Source: Streptomyces sp. NRRL S-350 (GTDB lineage Bacteria; Actinomycetota; Actinomycetes; Streptomycetales; Streptomycetaceae). From it: DNA of 64,000 bases. Positions 47,665 through 56,327 of this stretch are shown piece after piece. Positions within the stretch are counted from its first letter, which is position 1, and each line of letters begins with the position of its first letter. The position numbers and the translations under genes are program-made. The stretch is from NCBI RefSeq assembly GCF_000719705.1, contig NZ_JOHO01000027.1, positions 62,001 to 126,000 on the forward strand, written 5' to 3'. The notes beneath the pieces were generated by a model that did not search any database, was not told the DNA's origin, and was given only the letters and a program-made list of their open reading frames with translations.

Positions 47665-48945
47665 ATGAGAACCGCCCCAGGACATGCCGTGGTCATCGGA
47701 GGAGGCTTCGCCGGCCTGCTCGCCGCCCGGGCGCTCAGCGACACCTTCGCCCGGGTCACCGTGATCGAACGCGACCCGCGGCCAGGCCCGGACAACCACC
47801 GGCGGGGCGTACCGCAGACGCCCCACCCCCACGGACTGCTCCAACGCGGCGCCACCACGATCGAGGCGCTCCTGCCCGGCATCGGCGACGAGCTCCGCGC
47901 CCGGGGAGCCGCACTCTTCGACTTCGGGGAAGGCGCCCGCATCCTCTTCCCCGCCGGCTGGGCCCCCGTCGGGCCCACCGGCGTCCGGCACCTGGCCTGC
48001 AGCCGCACCCTCCTCGAAGGCACGCTCCGCGAACGGGTGACCGGCCTACCCGCCGTCGACCTGGTCCCCGCGACCGTCAGCGCCGTCCTGTGGGCCGGGC
48101 ACCGGGCCACCGGGGTGCGGGACGGCTCAGGACGGACCTTCCCCGCAGACCTGGTGGTCGACGCGTCCGGGCGCACCACGCGGCTGGCCGGCTGGCTCGG
48201 CCAGGGAGGCTTCCCCGCACCACCGGTCACCCGCGTCCTCGCCGGCCTCTCCTACGTCACCCGCCGGTTCCAGGGCGCCCCCGCCGCCGACTGGCACCTG
48301 TCCGCAGAGGCGACCTACGCACCGACGATCCGGCGGGGCGGCCTCGTCCAGGTCATCGAAGGGCAGCAGACCCTGGTCACCCTCATCGGCGCGGACGGCA
48401 CCCGCCCACCCCACGACGCCGCCGGGTTCCGCGCCCACGCCGCCGCCCTGCGCAATCCCCACCTGCTGGAAGCCATCGACAGCGGAACACCCGTCGGCAG
48501 GGCGCACCGGTACGGCGGACTGGACAACCGCTGGAACGGCTACCACCGCACGCCCCGGTGGCCGGACAACGTCATCGCCCTCGGCGACTCCGTCGCCGCC
48601 CTCAACCCGATCTACGGACACGGCCTGACCGTCAGCGCCCTCCAGGCCCTCGCCCTGCGCGACCTGCTGGCGCACGACCCGCGACCGGGCCTCGCCCGGA
48701 CCTTCCAACGCGAGGCCGCCGGCATCGTCCGCGTACCCTGGCTGCTGGCCGCGCTCTCGGACACCGCCTGGCGCACCGAGCGGCGGCCCCCGGGCATGCA
48801 CGCCGCCAACCTGGCGCTGCGCCGCGTCCTCGACCTCGTCCCGAGCCGCCCCCGCCTCTACCGGGACCTCGTCGCCGTCCAGAACCTGCTGGCCCACCCC
48901 GTCATCCTCGCCCCGGCCGCCCTCACCCCTCGACCCCGAACCTGA
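47665..48945 (+). CDS. FAD-dependent oxidoreductase, epoxidase-like
   Basis: A 426-residue flavoprotein. Dinucleotide motif VVIGGGFAGLLAARALSDTF with Glu in VTVIERDPRPG; PHPHGLLQRGATTIEALLPG is the substrate-domain segment typical of polyether epoxidases and squalene-epoxidase-like proteins (LasC/MonCI type); the GD motif is NVIALGDSVAALNPIYGHGLTVSAL, close to GDAxxxxNPxYGHGM of those enzymes. DASGRTTRLAGWL is the DG region. GGAGAGG lies 7 bases before the ATG. It probably epoxidises or hydroxylates the polyketide before AveC-like cyclisation; inferred from family and position. Confidence 0.82.
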   Translation: MRTAPGHAVVIGGGFAGLLAARALSDTFARVTVIERDPRPGPDNHRRGVPQTPHPHGLLQRGATTIEALLPGIGDELRARGAALFDFGEGARILFPAGWAPVGPTGVRHLACSRTLLEGTLRERVTGLPAVDLVPATVSAVLWAGHRATGVRDGSGRTFPADLVVDASGRTTRLAGWLGQGGFPAPPVTRVLAGLSYVTRRFQGAPAADWHLSAEATYAPTIRRGGLVQVIEGQQTLVTLIGADGTRPPHDAAGFRAHAAALRNPHLLEAIDSGTPVGRAHRYGGLDNRWNGYHRTPRWPDNVIALGDSVAALNPIYGHGLTVSALQALALRDLLAHDPRPGLARTFQREAAGIVRVPWLLAALSDTAWRTERRPPGMHAANLALRRVLDLVPSRPRLYRDLVAVQNLLAHPVILAPAALTPRPRT

Positions 48946-49054
48946 CACGACGCCCGACCCAAGCCGGCCCGTCCCCCGGAAGCCCTCCCCTGCCGACGCC
49001 AGAACGCCCGCCGACGACGGCCCGGGGCGTGCGACTCTTCGCTTCGCCCCGTCA

Positions 49055-49250
49055 GCTCGCATCCCACTCGCCAACGGGCCGCCGCTGGCGGCGAACGCCC
49101 ACGCCGGCGCGTTGCCGGCCAACCTCTCGGCGTCCGTCCTGATCACGGCGTTCACACCCTGCTCGCCCAGCCACTCCAGGGAGCAGGAGAGTCACGTCCT
49201 CGGCGTTCCTCACCGATCTTCGGCCAACGGCCTCGGTTCCCAGTCGTCAT
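49055..49250 (-). pseudogene. Frameshifted copy of the small hypothetical gene at 50141-50416
   Basis: From an ATG at 49250 it reads MTTGNRGRWPK, then requires two frame changes to give DVTLL and VNAVIRTDAERLAGNAPAWA, FAASGGPLASGMRADG. This matches the intact gene at 50141-50416 (TGNRGRWPK, VNAMIRVDAERVADNAPAWT, FAASGGPLEHGMRADG). At DNA level the two stretches are clearly similar along about 190 bases. The copy flanks a DUF4240 gene. The rest of 48946-49369 holds no gene. Confidence 0.75.
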
Positions 49251-49369
49251 CGCCCCGGCTCTATCGGGACCCTGGAGGCGATCGAGAGGCCGCAACCGGC
49301 AAGCCCAGAAACCTGCTGCCACGACCAGCCCCGGAGTCGGCTGTCAGGGCCAGGTGAGAGGGTCCGGCC

Positions 49370-49957
49370 GTGAACATCGACGAGTTCTGGGCCGTCATCG
49401 AAACAGCACGCACGGACGCCGCTTCGGCCCCCGAAGACCCGGGCCAAGCGTTCGCATCGGCCCTGGTCGAGCGGCTTGCGGCGACATCGAAGCAGACGGT
49501 CCTCGAATACCAGCAGTGGTTCGATCAGCTCCACGGGGCGATCTACCGCTGGGACGTGTGGGCTGCTGGCTATCTGATCGGCGGAGGCTGCTCCGACGAC
49601 GCCTTCACGGACTTCCGCGCCGGACTCATCTCCCGGGGCCGAGAGTGGTACGAGCGGGCCGCCACCGCACCCGACGTTCTCGCCCAGCATCCGGACGTCA
49701 TCGCTGCGGCAGCCGAAGGCAGCGACGAGGCGCTGTTCAACGAATCCGTCAACTACGCGGCCGTCTACGCCTACGAGCGCATCACCGGCGGCGAAGACGC
49801 CTGCACGTTCTACGACGACTACGACCGGTTCTGCGGACCCCGCGCCGACCACGAGCCGGCCGATATGGGCGAGAACTTCGCCTTCGACGACGCCGCGGAA
49901 ATGCAGGCCCGTCTTCCCGGACTGGCCCGCCTCTTCCTTGAGCACCGCGGGGCCTGA
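49370..49957 (+). CDS. DUF4240 family protein A
   Basis: A 195-residue protein: MNIDEFWAVIETARTDAASA, TVLEYQQWFDQLHGAIYRWD, VWAAGYLIGGGCSDDAFTDF, RAGLISRGREWYERAATAPD form the DUF4240 core; the tail is acidic (TFYDDYDRFCGPRAD, MGENFAFDDAAEMQARLPGL). DUF4240 proteins are predicted soluble helical proteins often found among immunity-type genes. A second, diverged member lies at 53347-53775. Its GTG/ATG start is well defined by FW..I. Function unknown; an immunity-like role is inferred from neighbours. Confidence 0.8.
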   Translation: MNIDEFWAVIETARTDAASAPEDPGQAFASALVERLAATSKQTVLEYQQWFDQLHGAIYRWDVWAAGYLIGGGCSDDAFTDFRAGLISRGREWYERAATAPDVLAQHPDVIAAAAEGSDEALFNESVNYAAVYAYERITGGEDACTFYDDYDRFCGPRADHEPADMGENFAFDDAAEMQARLPGLARLFLEHRGA

Positions 49958-50140
49958 GGCCACCGGACCCCTTGACCGCCAAATTCGGAGAAGCCGGCCT
50001 GCGATGTTCGATGCACTGGCCGTACCCTGACCAGCGCCTTCGCATCGAGGAGATCCGCGGCAACCTCGTCGCGCGTATCGCCGAACCCGGGCAGAAGCGA
50101 GGAGGCCCACCCCGTGATCGGAGTCAGCGGCGAACGAAGA

Positions 50141-50416
50141 TCAAAACGGAACGGACAATCCGGCTTCGCGCAGCCGGGACAGAGCGGCGGACATGCACTG
50201 CTGCACGGTTCTCCCATCCGCACGCATGCCGTGCTCCAGCGGACCTCCGCTGGCGGCGAACGTCCACGCCGGCGCGTTGTCAGCCACCCGCTCCGCGTCC
50301 ACCCTGATCATGGCGTTCACGCCCTGCTCACCCAGCCATTCCAGGATGAGCAACGTCACGTCCTCGATTCCACTGTCCTGGTCGGTCTTCGGCCAGCGGC
50401 CTCGGTTTCCTGTCAT
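50141..50416 (-). CDS. Small hypothetical protein (intact copy)
   Basis: A 91-residue protein starting MTGNRGRWPKTDQDSGIEDV with core LLILEWLGEQGVNAMIRVDA, ERVADNAPAWTFAASGGPLE and end QQCMSAALSRLREAGL. The ATG at 50416 is preferred to an upstream ATG because the diverged copy at 49055-49250 begins at the same residue and GGAG lies 8 bases upstream. No family named; resembles small streptomycete immunity-type hypotheticals. It lies 54 bases downstream of the DUF6000 gene on the same strand and may be co-transcribed. Confidence 0.65.
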   Translation of the reverse strand: MTGNRGRWPKTDQDSGIEDVTLLILEWLGEQGVNAMIRVDAERVADNAPAWTFAASGGPLEHGMRADGRTVQQCMSAALSRLREAGLSVPF

Positions 50417-50470
50417 CGCCCCGACTCCATCGAGATCCCCGCCCCCGTCGGGGCGGTCAGTGGTCACGTG

Positions 50471-51097
50471 TCAGTGGTCGTGTTCCAGCGAGGCGAAGAG
50501 TTCAGCGCACTCGTGGGCGAAGGAGCAGAGCTGGTCCACGACCTCCCGGTACCTCTGCGGGTTCCGGCCCCTGCGCGGCGGAGCGTCGGTCCACTGCTCC
50601 CACAAGCCACCTGCGTCGAGGAATCGGGAGGCATGCTCGGTTCCGAGGGCGGTGTCGAGGTGGAGCAGCGCCCCCAGAGCAAAGGCCTGGTCGTAGTCGA
50701 GGTCGGGCCGCGGCAAGTAACGATCAAGGTATTGGCACAGGAGATCGGCGTCCGCGCGGCTGCCGAAGGTGGCGAGGGCAACGCAGTACGCCGCGCCGGC
50801 ATAGGGGCCTTCGCTGGCCAGTAGAAGCTCGCCGATACGGCTACGGAACTCGGTCCTGCCGGCTACGACAACCAGCCAGGAGGCAGTCTTGCGTTCTCGC
50901 CACCCGCCTTCGAGAAGGACTCGGAGCTCAGCAGGCGTGACCTCTGCGGCAGCCTGGACCAACTCTCGCGCGCGCACCGCGCGCTCGGGCCCGCTCAAGC
51001 GCAGCAGGCTCCCACCCAAACGCAGGTACCGCCGTCCGGGGGCGACGAATCGGCGGACCAGGTCCTGCAGCTCAGGGTCAGTGTTGGCATGGCGCAC
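50471..51097 (-). CDS. DUF6000 family protein
   Basis: A 208-residue protein: LVRRFVAPGRRYLRLGGSLL, LRVLLEGGWRERKTASWLVV, TEFRSRIGELLLASEGPYAG, YCVALATFGSRADADLLCQY, LDRYLPRPDLDYDQAFALGA and LLHLDTALGTEHASRFLDAG give the DUF6000 pattern, a helical-repeat-like fold common among predicted immunity proteins of streptomycetes. No catalytic motif. It heads a likely operon with the 91-residue hypothetical. Confidence 0.8.
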   Translation of the reverse strand: MRHANTDPELQDLVRRFVAPGRRYLRLGGSLLRLSGPERAVRARELVQAAAEVTPAELRVLLEGGWRERKTASWLVVVAGRTEFRSRIGELLLASEGPYAGAAYCVALATFGSRADADLLCQYLDRYLPRPDLDYDQAFALGALLHLDTALGTEHASRFLDAGGLWEQWTDAPPRRGRNPQRYREVVDQLCSFAHECAELFASLEHDH

Positions 51098-51102
51098 AGC
51101 TG

Positions 51103-51405
51103 CATCCTTGCCCGGCGACCGCCCAGCTGGCAGCGCTTTTTGCCAAGGAGTGCCGAGCGGCGGTCAGGATGGGCTGCACCGACGTATGCGTCATCGCGGT
51201 AACCGGTCCCCTCGCCGGCCGCATCCTCATCGGTAACAGCGATGGGTACTGGGGCCCCAATGTCTCCCCCGCCACCGACTTCCTAGACTGGTACGAACGC
51301 TGGCTCAACCACATGAGCGCCGGACGCGACAATCGAGCCCTGGAACTGACCTCGCCTCGGCTTCGTGCCCATCCAAACCGCCACCGCATGGCTCCGAAGA
51401 TCTGA
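51103..51405 (+). pseudogene. C-terminal fragment of an SMI1/KNR4-type immunity protein
   Basis: The frame reads AALFAKECRAAVRMGCTDVC, VIAVTGPLAGRILIGNSDGY, WGPNVSPATDFLDWYERWLN. G-C-x-x-x-x-V-I-V-x-G-x-x-x-G-x-x-W and the F-x-x-W-Y-x-x-W-L ending are hallmarks of SMI1/KNR4-family immunity proteins. The N-terminal half (E..LP..L...) is absent; sequence upstream belongs to the divergent DUF6000 gene. Confidence 0.6.
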
Positions 51406-51447
51406 CTAGCCGTAACGGGAGCAAGGAAGTGATGCTGTTGGTGATCT

Positions 51448-53208
51448 TCAGCAGCTGTCGGTTTGGGTCCGGTCGATCGTCTGGCGGCAGAGGCGTGTGA
51501 AGCGGGTTGCGGGGCTGGTCCGGGTGTTGCCCGGCTGATGCTGGTGGAGGCGGATGAGATTGGTTCCGGCCGCCGTGAGCACGTGTTGGACGTGGGTTTT
51601 CGCTGTGCCGCGGTAGCGGCAGTGGCGTAGGCCGTGGGCGTGCACGGTCTCGGAGACGGTGGCTTCGCAGCCGGACCTGAGGGCATATCGCTCGCGCCAG
51701 GGCCTGGTCTGCTGGTCACGTCGTGCCCGGTTCTGGATCTCTTGCAGAGGCTGGGGCAGGAGGAGGATGTGCCGGCCCTTGCCGTCGACGTTGCCGGTGC
51801 ATTTGAGGCGGTCCTCGCAGGCCCGGCAGGTGGCGCGGGGGAAGAGCACCGACATGCGCTCCTGGCCGTCGGAGAGTGTCGGCTTCCATGGAGGGCTGGT
51901 CGCGCCGTTCGGGCAAGTCAACGTTCTTTCCTCCCAGTTGGGGACGAAGTCTTCCTTGTTGAACCCTGGGTGGGCGCGGGAGGTCGGGGCGAGGCGGACC
52001 GGGCCGACCAGGTCGATCCCGTGCTGGGTCCTGGCCCGGTGGATGGTGGCCGGGGTGACGTATCCGCCGTCGACCAGGTGCTCGGCCGGGGCGAGACCGC
52101 GCGTTGCGAGATCGGCGTGGATCCTCTCCAGGGCGTCGATGTCCTGCTCTGGCGCTGGCGTGGTGGCGACGTGGACGATCACGTTGGGCAGGCCGTCGTC
52201 GCAGGTCTCGGTCTGGTGGTCCTTGTAGCCGACCACTCGGCCTTGCCGGGCTTGTGGCTGAAGCGCGCCTGAGGATCGTGAGGAGAGACGATCTCCACCG
52301 ACGACCAGGGGACCCGTGCCGTCGCCGGATCCGGTCTGCCCTCGGCTGCCGCCCCCGAGGAAGTCGTCCGGCGGGCGGTATGGCGTCGGCTCTGCCTGTC
52401 ACGGGTCTGCTTCGGCCCACGCCATCGCAGAGCGTCGTGCTCGTCGAACCAGTACTGCTGGACCCAGACCTGCCGCAGCACCTCCACCTGCGGCAGCCGC
52501 CGAAGCCTGGCTGGGGTGTCGGGAGCGATGAGGGCCTGGAACAGCCGCATGCCGTCCTCGCCGACCCTGAGCGCGTACTGCTCTCGCTCCTTGGTCTCCC
52601 TGGGCAATCGGTCGTAGCGCACCGGCCGGCCGTAACGTCGGGCCCACTCCTCGGTGACCAGGGCGGACACCCATTCCTCATCGGAGGCGGCCAGCTCCTC
52701 CAGGGCCGCGCGCAGTGTTTCCCCGACGAGCTCGATCCGGTCCAAGCGCCGCACTGCCGCCAGGACGTGCGTGGAGTCGGTCCGCTGCCGCCCGCGCCGC
52801 TTGACCAACCCGGCCTCCGCCAGACGCTCGACCATCACCGCCAGAAGCCGGTCCGCCCGATCGCCCTCGGCCATCCGGTCACGGAACTCGCTCAGCACCG
52901 AGAAGTCGAAGCCCGGGTCGTCCAACTCCAGCCCCAGGCAGTAATTTCCAGTCCAACCGGCACCGAACGGCCTCGGCGGCCTGCCGATCGGTGAGATTCT
53001 CCGCGTACTGCAGCACCGACACCAGCGCCAGACAAGCCGGCGACAGACCACGACGCCCGTCGGTGGGATACCACTCCCCGAAGTCGTCGTCCGTGAACAG
53101 ACCTTCCAGGTGATCCCGGACCCACATCGCCGCCGTGCCCCGCGGATTGCTCGCCCGAGCCATCCGCGCGGTCAGCGCCGGGATCTCCCGCCCGGACCAT
53201 GAACCCAT
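51448..53208 (-). pseudogene. IS1182-family transposase, two frameshifts
   Basis: N-part: ARASNPRGTAAMWVRDHLEG, EWYPTDGRRGLSPACLALVS, LQYAENLTDRQAAEAVRCRL. Frame changes at about 52945 to YCLGLELDDPGFDFSVLSEF, RQRTDSTHVLAAVRRLDRIE and again at about 52265 to GYKDHQTETCDDGLPNVIVH, HLVDGGYVTPATIHRARTQH (DDE region) and the C-part ARRDQQTRPWRERYALRSGC, EATVSETVHAHGLRHCRYRG. All canonical segments survive but in three frames, so decay is recent. Autonomous movement is not expected. Confidence 0.85.
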
Positions 53209-53346
53209 CGCCACCGCAGCCCACCCCCGCTGAACAGCCCGACCCTCCAAGCCAGGACAGCACGCAGACGTGGCGAGCGGCCGGGAAAGCCGGGATCCTC
53301 ACCCTCTTCGGTGAAGATTCCGGCAGCCTTCGTCTCTATCCGGCGC

Positions 53347-53775
53347 TCAGCCGGCCCAGCCCTCGGCATTCGAGTACGACTCGAAGGAGTAGCGCGTATC
53401 GCGGCCCCACTCCTCGCCGGTGATGCGTTCGTACGCACGGTCCGGCACGTAGAGCAGGCTCTCGGCCCAGATGTGGTCGATGACGAACGGGGCGAAGGCG
53501 GAAGCGTCCTGCAGGACCTTGCCGTATACCGCTCGGCCGGCGGCGACGACCGCGGCGCGCGTGTAGAGGAAGGCGTCCCCCGACAGGTCTTGTCCGTACT
53601 CCTTGCGGTCCAGTTGGTAGAGCGCCCAGGACAGTTGTTCCGCGAAGCCCGTGACCAGCGACAACGGGGACCGGGCGAGGCGCTCGGTGATGTTGGCGGC
53701 GAGCAGTTCGGCCTCAGCGTCAGGTCCTGCGGGCCTGCAGTCTTCGATGAGCTGCCAGAAGGTGTCTTCGTTCAC
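53347..53775 (-). CDS. DUF4240 family protein B (inside the repeat-bounded element)
   Basis: A 142-residue protein with GTG start: VNEDTFWQLIEDCRPAGPDA, LVTGFAEQLSWALYQLDRKE, FLYTRAAVVAAGRAVYGKVL and ESLLYVPDRAYERITGEEWG, matching DUF4240. The GTG was chosen because TFWQLI is the family N-terminus; the upstream in-frame ATG adds 13 unrelated residues. Differs strongly from the copy at 49370. It is intact while the transposase beside it is broken. Confidence 0.75.
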   Translation of the reverse strand: MNEDTFWQLIEDCRPAGPDAEAELLAANITERLARSPLSLVTGFAEQLSWALYQLDRKEYGQDLSGDAFLYTRAAVVAAGRAVYGKVLQDASAFAPFVIDHIWAESLLYVPDRAYERITGEEWGRDTRYSFESYSNAEGWAG

Positions 53776-54049
53776 AGTGCGAGCATGACGCAGCGGACAG
53801 ACACTCCCGACCACCGAGCTATCTGGGTGCTGCTGTGGGACTGATGAAGATCACCAACAGCATCCGGAAGTTGAGCCAGAACCATCACTCATGCACAAAG
53901 CCAGCACGCTGGTGCCGGGTACCGAGCTCCTCGTCCTCCTGTGACCGAGACCCGCCGAACCCGCCCGAAGCGCCCGCCCGGACCGCCCGTACGAACACCC
54001 ACTGCCGATCAGCTGTCACATGACGCCCGGCCCACCGCGTTAGCAAGGT
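53776..54049. other. Intergenic DNA containing the right inverted repeat and sigma promoter region
   Basis: Nothing coding is seen. The right terminal repeat is at 53846-53864; the interval 53880-54049 must hold the promoter of the sigma factor operon, and has no obvious repeat. Confidence 0.4.
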
Positions 54050-54727
54050 ATGGATCAAGTATCGAGTGCGGACGCCGCGGCCGAACCGCACTGGCCGGAG
54101 TTCCCGGACTTCGTCGCCGCTCGCGCCCGGCACCTGCTGCGGACAGCCTTCCTCCTCACCGGCGGTGACGCCCACCTCGCCGAGGACCTCGTGCAGGAAG
54201 CGCTCGGCCGGATCTACGTCAAGTGGCGGAAGATATCCCGGCTGGACAACCCCAGCGGCTACGCGCAGACCGTCCTGGTCAACACCTTCCTCTCCTACCG
54301 CCGCAAGCGCAGCGCCTCCGAGCGCGTCACCGACGAATTCCCCGAGGTCGGCGTGGACGACCCGGACCCGGCACTGCGACTGACGCTGCTGCGGGCCCTC
54401 GCCGAGCTGCCCGCGCCCGACCGCGCCGTGCTCGTGCTCCGCTTCTGGGAGGACCGCAGCGTCGAGGAGACGGCGAGCGTCCTGCGGCTGAGCGGCACCG
54501 TCGTCCGCACGCGCTGCCGTCGGGCCCTCGCCCGGCTGCGCGCGGTGCTCGGCGACGACATCGACACAGTCCTGGGCGGCGGCTCCGTGGGAACAAGCGG
54601 AACGGCCGGATCGGCCGGGACGCGCGGAACGACCGGAACGGCCGGATCGAGCGGGACGAGCGGAACGAGCGGGACGAGCGGATCCACCCGCGCGTCCCAG
54701 AAGGAGGTGCTGCGCCATGCCCACTGA
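54050..54727 (+). CDS. ECF sigma factor, SigE-like family (SigE/M-type streptomycete group)
   Basis: A 225-residue sigma factor. Region 2: FVAARARHLLRTAFLLTGGD, AHLAEDLVQEALGRIYVKWR, SRLDNPSGYAQTVLVNTFLS; region 4: RALAELPAPDRAVLVLRFWE, DRSVEETASVLRLSGTVVRT. This is the SigE-family (SigE70-like) ECF type that lacks a classical soluble anti-sigma. The C-terminal about 40 residues are a Gly/Thr/Ser-rich repeat (GTSGTAGSAGTRGTTGTAGS) absent in relatives. The 3' end overlaps the next gene by 11 bases, so the two are coupled. Confidence 0.9.
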   Translation: MDQVSSADAAAEPHWPEFPDFVAARARHLLRTAFLLTGGDAHLAEDLVQEALGRIYVKWRKISRLDNPSGYAQTVLVNTFLSYRRKRSASERVTDEFPEVGVDDPDPALRLTLLRALAELPAPDRAVLVLRFWEDRSVEETASVLRLSGTVVRTRCRRALARLRAVLGDDIDTVLGGGSVGTSGTAGSAGTRGTTGTAGSSGTSGTSGTSGSTRASQKEVLRHAH

Positions 54728-55961
54728 CGACGAGTTCACTGACGAGTTCGCCGACGGATTCGCCCGCGCCCTGCGCGGAGCCGCCGAGCTGGCACCCGAA
54801 CCGGTGCAGCACACCCTGGCCGTACAGGCCGAGCAGCGCGGCCGCCGACACCGCCGCCGCCGACGCACCGCCATCGCGGGCGGCCTGGCGGTGCTGGTGC
54901 TGGCCGGCGCCGGAGGCTTCGCGGCCGTCGGCGGGGGCACGTTCGGCGCCGTCGGACCGGCCGAACCGCCGGCGCCCGCCCTGCCGACGATGTCGTCGCG
55001 GGAACTGATCACGCTGCTCACCGGCCTGCTGCCGAAGGGCACCGTGACGGAGCTCAACGCCGGCGGCCCGGGGCAGGTCAGCGGGCACCAGACCGGCGCC
55101 GTCATGCTGTTCGACGACGGGGCGGGGGCGAGCCTCGTCGAGTTCTCGGCGGAGCGGACGAACCTGCGGCCCGACGCGGGCACGGTCTGTCCGGACGGCT
55201 TCAACACCCCGCAGGACTCCTGCGACCGGACGGTCAGGCCGGACGGTTCCGTGCTGGTGATCGACAAGCTGCGGAACACCACCACCCAGGGCGGTCGCGA
55301 ATGGCGGGCCACCTGGGCGGCCCCGGACGGCCGCCGGATCAACTTCACCGAGTACAACGGGCAGCCGGCCACGGTGAACCGGCCGAGCCCGCCGCTGGCC
55401 GACGCCCAGCTGACGGACCTGGTGACCTCCCCCGACTGGGACCGCGTCTTCGCCTCGCTCGCCCCGGTCAAGGGGGCGCCGAAGCCGGGCGACTCCCCGG
55501 CTCCCGAGCAGTCGGCGACCGGCCCCTCGAACGCGGAACTGCTCGCGAAGCTCCTCCCGCTACTGCCCGCCGGGGCGAAGGTCGAGAGCCAGGACCCCGA
55601 GCACGCCACGCTCACGGTCACCTTCGAGGGCCGCACGAGCATGCTGACGGTCGGTGCGGAGCCGCCGTCGCCGCGCGGCCGGTCCGACCTCGCGTCCATG
55701 GACCACAATCCCACGACCCCGCTGGAGGTCCGGGAGAAGCGGCCGGACGGGACGCTCGTCGTCACCAACCGCTTCGGCAACGGCAAGACCGCGACGAACC
55801 CGATCCTGCACTGGACGGCCGCCGTGCACTCCCCGGACGGCAGCCAGGTGTGGATCTCGGAGGGCAACGGCGAGAACGGCTACACCTTCAGGCCCGGCGA
55901 CCCGGCGCTCGACGTGGACCGGCTGAAGGCGATCGTGACCGCCCCGGCCTGGCACTCCTGA
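54717..55961 (+). CDS. Membrane protein coupled to the sigma factor (anti-sigma-like)
   Basis: A 414-residue single-pass protein: acidic cytoplasmic N-terminus (MPTDDEFTDEFADGFARALR), Arg-rich stop (RGRRHRRRRRTAIA), membrane helix GGLAVLVLAGAGGFAAVGGG (about 52-70), and a large extracellular part with two repeats of a similar about 110-residue module (LLTGLLPKGTVTEL / LLPLLPAGAKVESQ). AAGGAGGTG precedes the ATG. Such sigma-linked membrane proteins often control the sigma factor; no zinc-binding HxxxCxxC anti-sigma motif is present, so another mode is implied. Confidence 0.7.
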   Translation: MPTDDEFTDEFADGFARALRGAAELAPEPVQHTLAVQAEQRGRRHRRRRRTAIAGGLAVLVLAGAGGFAAVGGGTFGAVGPAEPPAPALPTMSSRELITLLTGLLPKGTVTELNAGGPGQVSGHQTGAVMLFDDGAGASLVEFSAERTNLRPDAGTVCPDGFNTPQDSCDRTVRPDGSVLVIDKLRNTTTQGGREWRATWAAPDGRRINFTEYNGQPATVNRPSPPLADAQLTDLVTSPDWDRVFASLAPVKGAPKPGDSPAPEQSATGPSNAELLAKLLPLLPAGAKVESQDPEHATLTVTFEGRTSMLTVGAEPPSPRGRSDLASMDHNPTTPLEVREKRPDGTLVVTNRFGNGKTATNPILHWTAAVHSPDGSQVWISEGNGENGYTFRPGDPALDVDRLKAIVTAPAWHS

Positions 55962-56045
55962 CGCCGAAGCGGCGGCCCGGCAGGGGAGCTGACACCCCCG
56001 GCCGTCGGCCGTTGCACCTCCTGGCCGGCGGAGCGCTGGCGCCCG

Positions 56046-56280
56046 AGCCGTCAACGGGGCCGTCCGAGCCGTCAGCGGGGCCGTCCGAGCTGTCAGCGGG
56101 GCGTCGGCGCCCCCGGTGCCGGGCGTCCACGAGGAGCGGGACTGACCCGTCTCGCCGCAGGCAGGCCCCCGGCAGCCATCGGACTGCTGGGGGCCTGGCG
56201 CGGCCCAGCACGAGTTCCCGGGACGGGTTCCCAGCCCGGGTTCCCAGCAAGGGTTCCCAGCACGGGCTCCCGGGACGGGG
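56046..56280. repeat. Two short tandem-repeat tracts downstream of the sigma operon
   Basis: GAGCCGTCAGCGGGGCCGTCC-type units (about 56046-56101) and GGGTTCCCAGCA-type units (about 56216-56275) lie in the 365-bp gene-free interval before the convergent DUF6528-like gene; they may form terminator hairpins. Confidence 0.6.
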
Positions 56281-56327
56281 CCCGCTAGGACGGGGGTGGG
56301 GGCGGTGCCGATGCCGGAAGGCCCGGA

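Larger units (their letters stand above)
51431..53864. mobile_element. IS1182-type element with DUF4240 passenger, flanked by 19-bp perfect inverted repeats
   Basis: GATGCTGTTGGTGATCTTC (51431-51449) and its exact complement (53846-53864) bound 2434 bp holding a decayed IS1182-type transposase and an intact DUF4240 gene. The transposase stop overlaps the left repeat, as in compact IS elements. GGAAGT lies directly outside the left repeat (51425-51430) and one base outside the right repeat (53866-53871), a possible target duplication. Passenger genes inside IS1182 ends would be unusual. Confidence 0.7.

Noticed and set aside
53885..55867. 660-codon minus-strand open frame opposite the sigma factor operon
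   Set aside because: Ser/Pro/Arg-rich shadow; the plus strand carries a recognisable ECF sigma factor and a coupled membrane protein.
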